This document shows, piece by piece, positions 34,270 through 47,064 of a stretch of DNA of 64,000 nucleotides. The position numbers were made by a program, and so were the translations under genes. The notes beneath the pieces are model-generated. The model was not told the DNA's origin and ran no database searches. It saw only the letters and a program-made list of their open reading frames with translations. Source of the stretch: Sambucus nigra (Eukaryota > Streptophyta > Magnoliopsida > Dipsacales > Adoxaceae); NCBI GenBank assembly GCA_949130495.1, contig OX422213.1:206081660-206145659 (forward strand), in the 5' to 3' direction. Position 1 is the stretch's first letter, and each line of letters begins with the position of its first letter.

Positions 34270-37200
34270 AGGGTATGTTCTCTATTCAGGGGACTATGGG
34301 GCGTATTTTATTTGATACGAGGGCCACACACTGTTTTATTGTCACAAGATTTGTGCGCACCATAGGGTTATTAGACACTGCGGAGAGCACAACTACTTTC
34401 GTTGATTCATCATTGAGTAGGGGTTTTATGATTTCCCTTATATGTAGGGGTGTGGGTATCGAGATCGGGAGGTTTACTTTACCTGCTGATATGTTAGTGT
34501 TAGATATGACGGAGTATGATGCTATTGTTGGCATGGATTGGCTAGTTGCGTATCGAGCCATGATTGATTGTTTCAGCAGGAGTATTATTTTTTCCATACC
34601 CGGGCAAGAGATGTTCTTAGTGGCGATGCCTCGTCCTGAGGGAGGATCGTCCACTCACATGTATTACATAGAGGAGGAGACCTCTAAGGAAGTGGTGATA
34701 CCACTCAATTCGATTCTAGTTGTTAGGGAATTTGCTGATGTATTCCAGGATATTCCAGGATTGCCTCCTAGTAAGGAGATAGACTTTGTTATCAATTTGA
34801 CGTCGGGCACTCGGCTAATAGCCTGCGCGCCTTACCGTATGGCTCCAGTAGAGATGAGTGAGTTACGGGATCAGATAGAGAAGTTATTAGGTCAGGGGTT
34901 TATTTATAGGAGTACTTCACCGTGGGGTGCCCCTGTGCTATTCGTGAAGAAGAAAGATGGATCGTTGAGGTTATGTGGTGATTACCGGGAGTTGAATAAA
35001 GTCACGATACGGAACAAATATCTGTTGCCCCGAATCGATGACTTATTCGACCAATTGAGAGGAGAGACCTTCTTCTCAACGATTGACTTGCGATCGGGAT
35101 ACCATCAGTTGCGTATCAGGGATCAAGACATTGCAAATATTGCCTTCTTGATGAGGTATGGTTCCTACGAGTTTCGGGTTATGCCTTTTGGCCTAACCAA
35201 CGCTCCAGCCGTGTTTATGGACTTGATGAATAGGGTGTTCAAATAGTTTCTAGACCAGTTCGTCAACGTCTTTATTGATGACATTCTGGTTTACTCCCAG
35301 ACAGAGGAGGAAATGCCGAGCACTTAAAACAGGTTTTGCAAATGCTGCGTCAGAACGAGTTATACGCAAAATATGAGAAGTGTGGGTTTTAACTGAAGGA
35401 GGTACAGTTTTTGGGGCATATCATTTCAGACAGGGGGATATCAGTTGATCCGGGGAAGGTATCGGCGGTGAGAGAGTGGGGATAGCCCATAACACCAACT
35501 GATATACGTAGTTTCTTGGGACTAGCAGGATACTACAAGAGGTTTATTCGGGGTTTCTAAAAAATAACGAGTCCTTTGACACATCTTACTCGCAAAGGTG
35601 TTCCATTAATCTGGAGTGATGCATGTCAGTTGGCATTCGATGAGTTGAAGGACAAGTTGACCTCAGCGCCAGTGTTAGCGTTGCCCAGACCGGGAGTTGA
35701 GTATTTAGTCTACACCGATGCATCCTTATAAGGACTTGGAGGTGTACTACAACAGGAGAGTCAGGCCATAGTTTATGCTTCCCATAAGCTTAAGCCTCAC
35801 GAGAAGAATTACTCCACCCACGACTTGGAGTTAGCGGCAGTCGTATTTGCTCTTCGAATTTGGAGACATTATCTTCTAGGGGAGAAATTTCGTTTATTCA
35901 CGGACCACAAGTCTCTACAATACCTCTTCATGCAAAAAGAACTGAATATGCGTCAACATAGGTGGCTTAAATTCGTGAAGGATTATCAGTTCGACATCCA
36001 GTACCACCCGGGAGAGGCTAACGTGGTAGCAGACACGTTGAGACGTAGGCCAGTAGGCGAGGTGGCCAAAGTGTGGAAAGCCAAGTGGAAGGAGTTGGGA
36101 CACCAGGATGTAGTGGCCCGATCATTCTTGTCTGTGATGACTGTTACGCCTCATATTGTTGTGAGAGTGATACAGGCCCAGGCAAAAGACTCGTTATGTC
36201 AAGAACAGATAGTTTGATTACTAGCAGAGGGAGTCGAGTCCTATACCGTTAGTTCAAACGGGGGCTTACGCTTCAATGGGAGACTGGTTATTCCTGAAAG
36301 GGAAGACTTGTGACACGAGGTTATGACAGAATCGCACGGTTCGCGGTTCGCGGTACATCCTGGTGGGGATAAGATGTACCAAGATATGAGGCGACAGTAC
36401 TGGTGGGGCGGGATGAAGAGAGATATTACCGAGTTCATTTCCAAATGTGTCACTTGTCAGCTGGTAAAGGTGGACCATCAGAGACCGACAGGACTTCTAC
36501 AGCCGTTAGAGGTTCCTATGTGGAAATAGGAGAGCATTTTCGTGGACTTTATCACGGGGTTACCTACTTCGCAGAGGGGTCACGACTCCATATGGGTAAT
36601 CGTGGATAAATTGATCAAAGTTACTCATTTTCTACCAGCCCGGACAGACTACACTACGGGACAGTATGCCCACATTTTCATAACGGAGATAGTGAGACTC
36701 CATGGGGTGCCACTTAATATCGTGTCTGACAGAGACAAGATTTTTGTTTCGCGATTTTGGGAGAGTTTTCAGGAAGCCATGGGTACGGAGTTGCGGCTGA
36801 ATAGGGCATATCACCCTCAGACAGATGGGCAAACAGAGCGGACGAATCAGATGTTGGAGGACATATTGCGTATGTGCATACTAGACTTTGGAGGTGGTTG
36901 GGAGCAGTACCTTCCACTGGTGGAGTTTGCCTATAATAACTCTTACCAGTTCACTATTGGCATGGCTCCGTTCGAGGCATTGTACGATCGACCTTGTCGT
37001 TCCCCAGCATGTTGGTTAGAGGTGGGGGATAACAAGCTTCTTAGGCCGGAGGTGATTCAGGATACCTCGACGAGGATAGAGATGATTCGGAGCTGTATTA
37101 GGGTGGCTCAAGACCGACAGAAAAGCTATGCCGATGCCAAAAGATTCTTTAGAGAGTTCTATGTGGGGGAATAGATGCTACTCGGATTATCTCCGATGAA

Positions 37201-37605
37201 GGGGATTATACGTTTCGGGAAGAAAGAGAAATTGGCACCTAGATACGTGGGCCAATTTCCTATCATCGAGCGGATTGGGCCAATAGCGTATAGACTTGGG
37301 TTACCGGAACACTTGCATAGAATTCATGACGTGTTCCACATTTCCTCGTTAAGGAGGTATCTTAGGGACAATTTGGCCCATACCCATATTGCTTTAGATG
37401 ACATCGATCTTCAGCCTGATAGATCCTACGAGGAGGGGCCAATTGCTATTCTGGACCACAGTGAGAGGAAACTGAGGTCGAAGATAGTACCGTTAGTACG
37501 TGTTTAGTGGCGGCATCATAATGCCGAGGAGTCCACATGGGAGCGCGAGGATGAGATGCGCGAGCGTTATCCAGAGCTATTTTTGCCAGGTATACTTTAG
37601 TTCCG
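34270..37605 (+). pseudogene. Chromovirus pol pseudogene (protease, RT, RNase H, integrase, chromodomain-like tail)
   Basis: Protease: [14 protein letters not shown], the catalytic DTG changed to [51 protein letters not shown] and FIDDIL at 35271 (intact DD). RNase [36 protein letters not shown]. Integrase: a zinc region ending CVTCQLVK, VDFITGLP, VSDRD, HPQTDGQTERTNQ, so the DDE core is visible. C-terminus: WKGI-like GIIRFGKKEKLAPRYVG and the WERE/YPELF tail. Breaks: stops at 35244, 35390, 35483, 36215, 36527, 37172, 37505 and others; a 1-bp loss near 35313. No functional enzyme is possible. Confidence 0.9.
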
Positions 37606-37630
37606 AATTTCGAGACGAAATTCTGTTATT

Positions 37631-37641
37631 AGGGGGAAGTA
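37631..37641 (+). promoter_or_regulatory. Polypurine tract
   Basis: AGGGGGAAGTA immediately before the 3' LTR, the expected plus-strand primer. Confidence 0.75.
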
Positions 37642-40600
37642 TGTAATACCCCGTAATTCTGTTGATTTTTATTTAATGGATTAATTAATTAAATGAGAAT
37701 TAATTGGAAAATTAATCCGAATTTAAATACTAGCGAGTAGGGCTGTAAATCGGGCTGGGTGAGCCGGGCTTGGGGTTGCTCAGGCTCGGCCCGAACTCAC
37801 TTACCCATGCTCAAGCCCGAGCTCGGCCCGAATTATGTTTTTCCACCTAGGCCCGAACTCGGCTCACAAATATTACGGGCTTCGTTCGGGCAGGCCCGAT
37901 TTCAATTTTTTTTTTAAGTTTGAATTAATTTTGTTTTCTTGTATTTCCATCATGGACAAAATTACACATTAAAATATAATTGATATTTCATGAAATAAAA
38001 TATATAATTATGAAATGTATTAAATTAAAACAAGGAAATAAGAGTGAAAACCTACAAATGCTTATTAAATTTCATACATTTAGCAAAATTTGATCACTAC
38101 CAAAGTCCTATTGTGACTTGAGCAATTATTAAATCAAATACCCATAATGAGATTAACAATAAAATCACAAAATTGAAAATCACATGTAATCTAATGGATT
38201 GTAACAAGTGATTTTTTTTTAAAAAGTAGTAAATGAAATAAAAGAATGAAAACTAATTAAACAATGTTAACATAAATATGTTATATTATATAAATTATTT
38301 ATTTATTTATTTATAAATATGAAGTTCGGGCTTCGGGCCCAATTCGGGCTTGAAATTTTGGCTCAGGCTCGGCTCGGCTCAAACTCAAATAAAGCTCGAC
38401 CCGAAAATAGCGGGCCGAACGGGCGGGCTTCGGGCCTCGGACGCTCAATTTACAGGCCTACTAGCGAGACGTGAGTTGGTATTTAATTATGATGATAATG
38501 TTAAATATTACTGAGTATGTATAGTAATATATGAGTATTGAAAGTATTAAAATTATCAAGAGATATAAATACGACAATTTGGGAAATTAAGTTGGGACCC
38601 ACGTGTCAGTCGCGTCAGAGATTAATTTAATTTGGTTTGAAAAGTAAATTATATTTTTATCAACTGTATGGTCATTTTGAGTGCGCTAACATGTTCGAAA
38701 GGAGCGAGATAGTTAGAAAACACTAGCCAGGGGTTTTGTTTGGGTCCCGGATCATTTTTAGGCCAAACTTGCAACCCGGAAGGGTATTTTGGTAATTTTA
38801 AAAATTTAGGAATTAAAACCCACGACTTTTAGAGGTTAATTATATATTATTAGAGAGGCCACTAAGGCCATCATCAGCCAAAAACAATAGAAGTGGGCTA
38901 CGGGAGTTTGAGAGAAGTTACAAGAAGTTCCAAACCAAAACCACCACCCACCACCACCAATTGGGAAGGAATTGTGACCGGAAAGAGGCGAGATTCAGCT
39001 TTTAATCACCAACAACAAATCAGAAGAACAAATCTAAGGCAAGTGGTTTAGTTTCATTACTTTCATTGAATATTTCCTCAAAGTTTAGTGTAGAAATTAA
39101 CTTATGTCTTGAAAGATTGATGAAAACCTAATGGAAGTGTTAGGGTTTGCATGTAGAATGATTATAGACGAAATTAGTACTCAAATGTATATCTTTTGAT
39201 GGTTTAAAACGGATTAAAAAGGAGTTCCTATGTTCAATTAGATTTTGAGTTCATGTTGTTAGGGCTTGTGGCAGAATTTGGGGATTTATGAATTTTACAT
39301 GTTGATTTGAAGGAATTAACCCAAAAACTATGTTAGGAAGTGATCTAGGGTGGTTTAGAATAATTTAAGAACCTTAAATTCTGATTAGTATGAATTTGGG
39401 ATGATTTTGGAGAGGGGAAAAGTTGAGAAAATGAAATGGGTGAAAACTGGGCACTTTCGAAAATTTCGTTAGAAGACCCACCCAGGTCGTTCGAACGAGC
39501 TTCTAACGAGATTCCAGTAGCTCTTCTAACGAGTTCGTTCAAAGCCCTTAATTCGAATGGCACTCGTTCGAACTACCTTTTTCGAATGAGATTTCTAACA
39601 AGTTGACAGAATGACCTTGTTCGCCCGATTTTTGTTTCGAACTTCACATAGGCTTATTTATGGGTATTATTTTTTGTTGAACTTCAATAATTTTGACCCT
39701 AGAGAATTGATGTTGGGAACTTTGTGAGCACTTAGACTCGAGGAAAACTAGTAGGTATATTTGTGAGGCCGGAGTATAACTTAGGATTTAATTTTGGAGA
39801 AATGCATATGAGACTTGTTAACCTTTATAAGTTAGGTTTTAAGTAATTGAGATTTACGACGTGAGATGCGTCGACGGTCTATATTGTATATTATCCAAAT
39901 ACTTATAAATGTGCAAACTTGAATGACAGTACAAGGGGGTGGAATATACCTCTATTAATATTATAAGATATCTAAGATGTGTGAATGCTTAGTATATGGA
40001 CTTATATGTGTATAACATACCTACGATACTTGCTATCATGGGAGGTCGGCTTTCGATCAGGTCCATCTAATATTTGTGTGCCTAAGGGGGGATTTAGATT
40101 GGTACCTCAAGGACATAGGTCAGAGAATGACTTATTGGTGAGTTAATAAGTTAGCTGACCATGGGAGCGTAGGTATGTGCGTTATCCATGGGTATGTGAA
40201 CTATGTTTGTCTCCATTATGTGTGTTTATTGCTTATTGAAACGATTCCTGAGAGATTCGGAATACATGGTCCTTATGTACGTGATGTATCGGGATTCGAT
40301 AGCAAAGTATGTGCGCACCGCATCTTAGCCTAGGGGTGCCGTAATTGTATATTTATGATGAGATTAATATACTGATAATGGAAATGGACTGTTTATTGAA
40401 GAGTAAGTGTGAATAATTGTGACATTTTTAGTAGAGTTAAAAATGGAAAATTCTCAGTAATTATTATAACTAATCCTGAGGAATAAAAAGTAAGACTCTC
40501 CGTTTATATTAAGATGTCGGGAATTGATCTTTGAATTGTAAAGTAAAGTCAGGATTAGACTAGTTAGATAGTGGAATAGCTAGAACGAGTACGGGTACGT

Positions 40601-41301
40601 TAGGAGTGCACAATTAGTTGAGAGGTGAGGAACTCATGTGAGTGCACGCACTATCATGTATTTTATATTCACTGTTTAATGATATTAAACACTTGCTATA
40701 TTTTAAACTGTTTTCACAATCGGGTTCTGACCCGTTTGCTTTCAAATCTATTTTTCTTGTAAAAACCTTTTAGGTGCCCAGCCACAGGGACGCCCAGCTT
40801 AGGAGTTCAATTCCAGTGACGTGATGTAGCTGTTGTGGAAGTTACAGGACCTCGATAGTAGACGCCTCCACTTTCTACATTGACTCCATTTCAGATTTCT
40901 TCAGTTGTAAGGGCATGTCGCCCCACTTCTTTTAGAGACAGTTTTATCATACTCAGTTTATTTCATTATTGGAGTTAATTAATTTAGTTATTCAGACTTT
41001 ATATTTGGTTTTACTCAGTATTCAGATTATTCAGAGGAGTGTTCCTCCAGACTCATTTATTCCATTATTTTTCTATTGTGACTGTGATGTGATTGTGTTA
41101 CCTTTAGCTCATAATTTAATTTGTTGCATGTTAATCTAAGTAAATTAAAATTGACATCTCACTTTTTAAAATATTAGTTGGCTAGTAATTGTTTAAATAA
41201 ACGTTTTCGACAGTGATGTTATGAACTGAACCAACTTGGCATTTTGTATTAATTTGAATAAAGGAGTAGCTACCCGGTATTTAATTAGTCGGGGTGTCAC
41301 A
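37642..41301 (+). repeat. 3' LTR, interrupted by a hAT element
   Basis: Same ends as the 5' LTR; 3660 bp, or about 2.93 kb once the 723-bp insertion and its duplicated site are removed. Confidence 0.85.
37738..38460. mobile_element. Non-autonomous hAT element, 723 bp, TSD CTAGCGAG
   Basis: CTAGCGAG at 37730-37737 and 38461-38468 is an exact 8-bp duplication; the 5' LTR has a single uninterrupted ATACTAGCGAGACGTGAG at the matching place (near 29937). Tips are TAGGGCTGTAAA and, inverted from the right, TAGGCCTGTAAA. GC-rich subterminal blocks full of CGGGCT/GCCCGA surround an AT-rich core; no transposase. Confidence 0.9.
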
Positions 41302-41310
41302 CAAATAAAA

Positions 41311-41592
41311 TCACTCATAAGATATAACATGTGAAAAATCATGTGCAAGCATGAAAGAATCAACAAGATGAATGTTAAATGCCTCCAAATCCAATATCTT
41401 AACCCAAATAGATGAAAATTTAATGCCTCGAGTTTTGCCAACCATGGTAACACGGGGTCTAAACTTCCTAAGACTTATTCTAAGATCATAACAAAACTCC
41501 ATAAGGTGACCTTTCCTACTACAATGTGTGTAAGTGTAAACACGAGGAATACGATCTTTCATAAGATTTTGAAAAGCGTAACACTTAGTCAT
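41311..41592 (-). pseudogene. Copia-like gag zinc-knuckle fragment
   Basis: Minus strand: KCYAFQNLMKDR, then YTHCSRKGHLMEFCYDLR, a CX2CX4HX4C knuckle with the first Cys changed to Tyr, then KFRPRVTMVGKT. Such knuckles followed by basic linkers are common in copia (Sirevirus-type) gag-pol. Together with 26690-29849 it may be one older minus-strand element split by the 29850-41301 insertion. Confidence 0.5.
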
Positions 41593-41599
41593 TTAAATG

Positions 41600-42013
41600 A
41601 GTAAGGATATTAGCGTAAACAACCACCTGTATTCTTATCATTATGAGATTACATTGGGAAAGAGCTTCGTTGAGTGTGAGAGAAGTCCAAAAGTGGTGCG
41701 CCAGGCCTTGGGTAGTTATAAATGAGACCCTTAGGATAGTTTGAAATCTCCAACGCTTCCTTCAGTAATTGTCTCGTTCTTTTTGCATCTTTATCTTTGC
41801 AAATAGTTATTCTCTCTTTCTTCTTTAGTGAAAAAATATTTGTCGAGAATATTTCTACCTCCAAAGTTCTAAATCCCACTTCTCTAATTTTAATTGGATC
41901 TCACGTCTCTCTGCCTTCTTCTGTCGACCAAGGATCAGAACTTCAACCCAACCCCCCAAAGTGGTTTATCCCCTTTGGTACTAAAGTAATCAATTACTTG
42001 GGGCCAAATGAGC
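41600..42013. other. Unassigned DNA next to an LTR
   Basis: A minus-strand open stretch (41649-41879) has no recognisable domain. Confidence 0.35.
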
Positions 42014-45000
42014 TGTGATAACCTGTAAAATTCATAGATAGATTAATCAGGTCTAATACAAAAATCAATCACGGGAATAAAAAACATTTGGTAACATTCT
42101 CAGCATAACTAAATTAATAAAACTGAACAAGTATCAAATGTGAGATGATAAAATAAAGAATGAAAAAACCATCTCTGATACCATCCAACTTCCGAAACAA
42201 ATACATCCAGATCTATAATAGAAATATCAACTATACAATTTCCATCTCAGAATATAAGCACCACGTGTACAAATTCTGACTAAGGATAAACTAAAATAAA
42301 TCAATTGTTAGTAGTAAAACATAAATAAATACAGGAATTATATAAACTACATTGCTTGACTTCTACATCCTAGGAGTGATGAATAAAATGTCACTATACA
42401 TACTCATCCAACGATCAACTTAAGTCTATGACAGCACGACAACCTAAGACCTGCAAAAAACAGTTTAATAATGAATGTTACATCAACTCTATAAGGAGTA
42501 AGAATTTAACTAAAGTTGGGATACAATAATAATAATGCATATTCCTCCCATGTTAAGTAGATTTTAAGTTATTTAAGTTACCCAACCCGAACAACCTAAA
42601 ATGAACATGTTGTTCTACTCCCAAATCCCATGAGTCCCATATGATATAAGTTAATTTCCTTATTAGATATTCTTTACTTTCACTTTCTTAAGTTTATTTA
42701 TTAATTCGAGAATTAGTTATTCAATTAAAATCCCTTTCATTTAAAGTAACTCAATTGCGAATCATAGTATTAATAATTGTCTCTAGTTATGATTTTTAAA
42801 AGGATGTCTTAAATCTCATAGTCTCAAATAGTCACATGACACTGATTTAGGATATACGTCTATAGTGTACTCCTTATAATATTCATGAATCATAAGTTAT
42901 TAGTTATACATCTTTAGTATAAATAATAAACTAGTAAAACCATCTCAAGTACCTCAAACCAGAGTCACATAATTCAAAATATCTGTGAGTGCACATAACT
43001 CAAATCAAATCTCACGGGCTACGCTAGTGCCTGCAATTAAGGAAAGACAGTCTCAAAGTCTAATATCCACATAAGTAGGGTCCATGACACATCTAAGAAA
43101 ATGGTCCAGGCTCGAGCCCGCATATAAAAGTACGAAGTTCTATCCCTTCTTCCTTCAAGGATAGCTCGTGCGTAATAGGTATAGTTATAGGTCGTCCCAA
43201 ACCTATAACCTCAAAGTCTCAGTAAGGGATAATCACTATGCATTCATGTCTATCATCTGACCTCTATACCCAAGGCTCTATAATAGAACTCCCCCGTATT
43301 TTCCTCACTCGCAGATACGGGTACATTAGCCATAGAATGGGGTAAAAGGACCAATGTAAAGCCCATCTCATTATGGCATACCAGCTTAGTCAATGTCCTA
43401 TGCACCCCATAAAAATACCTCCTACTAATTCCCCAATGAGCACACACCACCTTGGTATGCTTGCATATAAAGTTAGTAAACAAGTATGACCCTATGCAAT
43501 CGGGCCAAATAAACAAGTACAAAAACCCTACTCAATCACGTTACACGTAAAGTCTTTTAACATTAGAAGGTAACACTCATGTTAACTATAATCGGATATG
43601 GATAAAAACTCGAATACCCAAGGCTCTCAAATTTAGGTTTCCACGTGCCTAAATCATATAATACCCCCTCAATATAATAATTACACTCACTTGGGTTTAC
43701 AAACTTATTCCAGACTCTCGTAGGATATACGCCATCCCTAAACATCTCACGGTATCGTTAGTTACCTAACCATTTACCCAATATTATAAGCCTCCAAGTA
43801 AACTTAAGAAAATCCATTATACTCTAGAATTACTAAAATAATAACCCAGGTCTTGAATTAATAAACTCCAATTTACATAAGGATAAACCTCTTACCAAAA
43901 TTTGTTCGAACAAGATTAGGGTCTCGTTTTAACGAAAATACATAAGCCATTCAAATGACCTTCCAAAGTCGTTCTAATGACATCCCGAGTCATTCTAATG
44001 ATATTAACTCAGATTCCCTTCTTCTGTAAAACCCAAAATCCCCATTAACAACCTCAAAATCTAACTTCCGAGCATCTAATTGATCCTAAACCCACATCCT
44101 CTAGATATATGGTCTATAACAATAATACCAATCTAACTTTACATGTTTTACATGGTTAAGTTAAGGTTTATACATTAAAATCAGTTTATAGGTTTAAGAA
44201 CCCTACGTTCATTAATCTAACCATTTATACTCAGAGTTGATCCAATTCCAATGGTCTTGTATAAGATTAATTAACACGATTCAAAATATAATAATTTAAA
44301 TCCGATTTTAAGATTAATTCATCAAATTCCCCATCAAATTATTCAAGTTAAGTAACTAGGGGATTAAGGTTTAATTTCTTAATTAAATTAATTTCCAAAG
44401 ATTATTTTATAAGATTAAAATCAGATTATAATCATATTCGTTAAGAATCACTACCATAACTTAAGAATCCAATGAACTACTACTACTACCATAATACAAT
44501 TGCAATTAAATTCTTAAACGATACAAACTTTCTTATGGATTGATTGAGGAATCAATCCCCAATATTCCTTCACCCTTGTGTTCCTCTTCCCTCCTTAGTC
44601 TTCAAGGGCTTCTCTAATAATTCAAATGTGTTTTAGGTTTGTCTAATGAACCTCATAATTTAGCTTCCTATGAAATTAGCCTTATGTCCAATATAGGTCT
44701 CAACCCAAACACTATAAATGACCCAAGACTCTACCCAAGTCATTCATTAACCTAGCGGACTTAAATTACTTTATTTTAAGTAAAAAAGGACATTCCCAAC
44801 ATCCCAAAGGTCAAAACAATATATACCCAATTCTATTAAATTAATTATCTCATTAACTTAAGTTATAAGTCAGCACAGAAGTCGAATGGATTGAAATCTA
44901 ATTATTAGTTAATTCCATGCGACTTAGTATTATAAAAAACTACTTCACAATCGGTGGAACCTGATACCAAAGGAATAATCCAAACAAGGAAACCCTTATA

Positions 45001-45242
45001 GAGTCCCCCATAATTGTAAGTCATTTCCAATATTTAATTAACGAATTGTTGTGTATTAGAGTGTTCATTCATGAAACACAAATGCAATCAAATATAGTGT
45101 TAATTCACAAAACACAAATACAATCAAATATAAGAGTCACATATCAACATTCAACAAATATAGTGAGTGACACACCACGTGCCACATGTAAATATAATTA
45201 ACTAATAATCAATCAATTACTATGAAAATACGGGGTATTACA
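42014..45242 (-). repeat. 3' LTR of a second chromovirus (minus strand), 3229 bp
   Basis: On the minus strand it begins TGTAATACCCCGTATTTTC, sharing the first 13 bases with the 29850 LTR, and ends GGTTATCACA. A polypurine tract AAGTGGGGAGAA lies directly upstream of it (45243-45254, minus), and the pol C-terminus FEDEITYLSGE just before that. Palindromes TTGTTCGAACAA and variants lie at 43903-44000. Contains no gene. Confidence 0.75.
43900..44002 (-). repeat. Palindrome series in the second chromovirus LTR
   Basis: TTGTTCGAACAA (perfect 12-bp palindrome), then decayed versions GTTTTAAC, ATTCAAAT, GTTCTAAT and ATTCTAAT, centred 21-23 bp apart. Confidence 0.65.
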
Positions 45243-46583
45243 TTCTCCCCACTTAAATAAGTAATTTCGTCCTCGAAATTCAAATAGTTATAATCCTAAT
45301 CGAAAGTCTAATAATATCTCGCATGTAACATCCTCACACTACATACATAATCTGCTTGTTCTTTGACCTAATACACACACTAAGGTCTCTCATCATAACT
45401 CACATTTAGTTAATAATCCTACCAAACTAGCCTAACCATTGAAATGTTGACTTGTCCTTTAGTAATTTCCTCCATCATAACATTGAACACATGCTGATAG
45501 GGTTGGGTAAGGTCAAATAACATCAGCCTCACCCTATCCAAGATCATGAAAAGGACATGCATCGTGATGCCAAGTTCCCTTTGAAACCTGAACTTCAAAA
45601 TTCCCATGCTCGAGGAGATCTTCAAAAGCACTTGACCTACTTCTTGGGACCCTAAACCACACTTTCTCTTGACTCGAAATCTCCTTTGCCTGCTCTGACA
45701 ATCGTCAAATGCTCTAATATAAACACCGCCTCCAACTAGGTGTTCCAAACACTTTTCCACACAATAACCTGCTAACTATTAGCTCTTAATCAACTTGATC
45801 AATCTAAATCAAACAATCCAGATGCCTCATGTCTCCCTTTAGAACCTTTATACTTCATCAGAAAATCAAAGGATCTACTACCCAACTTCTATACTCAATT
45901 ACGATCACTATAAATCTTTGAATATCCCCAGTTCTCTACCTTCACTACTTGTAGGATCACTCTAGACACAAACTATGATACTAACCACTCCACTTTGATC
46001 AATGGTAGAGACTCCTCGACTTAATGTACATCGGGTCACCTTTAAAGTGCTCAACATACCAAAATCACGTGCCTAAAGTGAAATTACCTCCCCTAGCTTG
46101 GGACTCTCCTGCACAAATACTTTCCTTTAGAAGTGTAAACTTCTACATTCGTCATCGTAGGAAGGTAACTCCTCCCATTTACAACTCATATACCATATCT
46201 AGTAGAAAATATTCAACACTTAGTACTGAACCACCCACGACATAAGTTTTGGTGTAATAGGCCACCATCAATACTAAAATTTTCGCTTTAACAAGATGTC
46301 ATTGTTAACCCAACGACGAACTCATCATAATAAAGGCACTTATCTCAAATGACTCAATAGGTCATCGACCCGCGATAACAAGCACTTGTTCCGGATCATG
46401 ACCTTTTCAACACCCGATAATCCACGTAACTAAGTGAATCGTTCATCTTTTAATGAAGAGGAGTAGAGTTTATCCAAAATAACATGGCACTCACTATCAC
46501 TTCTTGACTCAAAATGGTGATGTCTGCACCCACGACACCTTGGCATCTGCAGTATAACTACTCCCAATAAAAATATACTTTCA
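45243..46583 (-). pseudogene. Pol remnant of the second chromovirus
   Basis: Minus strand. 45250-45300: FEDEITYLSGE, the usual end of the polyprotein before the polypurine tract. 45560-45700: QSRQRRF, then a VGQVLLKISSSMGILKF stretch, the post-integrase segment (usual form VFLKVSPMKGVMRFG). 46330-46450: VMIRNKCLLSRVDDLLSHL, the RT block before the catalytic site. Integrase core and RNase H are missing or unreadable between them, so there is a large internal deletion. The RT segment is cut at 46584 by the solo LTR. Confidence 0.65.
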
Positions 46584-47019
46584 CAATGTGTGACAACCCG
46601 CCTAATAAAATACCGGGCGATCACTCCTATATCAAATTAAAACAGGAGTCTCATATGGATCATTCTTAGCATCACTGTCGAAAGTCCATTTAATTACTAA
46701 TAACCTATTAGGCTGGGGTCAAAAACTTTTATTTAACTACTCTTTTTAAACAATTAATTAAAACATCCGCACATTTTGCGTAAATGAAACTGAAATGAAA
46801 TAAAATAACCGAACACTCGGTCCGAATATACAACCATATCGAATTCCGCTAAAAGAATAAATAAATGCAGTTGGGCCATTGGCCCGAATATTTATACAAT
46901 ACCTCCTATCTAGAGTAAAATAATGAAAACGTCTATCGAGAACCTGCACGCATCCACAGCTGCCGCAACTGACGTCTGACTCGAAGGCAGTGTCATCCAG
47001 GCGTCCCTGTGTCTGGACA

Positions 47020-47020
<1 letters not shown>

Positions 47021-47063
<43 letters not shown>
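47021..47063. repeat. (TA)n microsatellite
   Basis: About 21 TA units inside the solo LTR; a second shorter run is at 47484-47506. Confidence 0.9.

Positions 47064-47064
<1 letters not shown>

Larger units (their letters stand above)
29850..41301 (+). mobile_element. Chromovirus-type Ty3/gypsy retrotransposon (Tekay/Del-like), both LTRs present
   Basis: LTRs of about 2.92 kb begin TGTAATACCCCGTAATTCTG and end GGGGTGTCACA. Inside are a perfect initiator-Met primer site, gag, protease, RT, RNase H, integrase with a chromodomain-like tail, and a polypurine tract, in order. CAATA precedes the 5' LTR and CAAAT follows the 3' LTR, so a target duplication is at best imperfect. Lineage is inferred from the long LTRs and the pol C-terminus (YEEGPIAILDHSERKLRSK and WEREDEMRERYPELF). 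All ORFs are broken. Confidence 0.85.

Noticed and set aside
34275..35246. The 323-residue open stretch as a working retroviral protease-RT
   Set aside because: The protease active site is DTR instead of DTG, and the frame ends at a TAG before the catalytic box; it is a pseudogene segment.
42180..42191. CTCTGATACCA as a primer-binding site marking an LTR edge
   Set aside because: No TG-starting LTR follows it; the polypurine tract and pol end at 45243 place this DNA inside a 3' LTR. A similar GATACCA at 44961 is rejected for the same reason.
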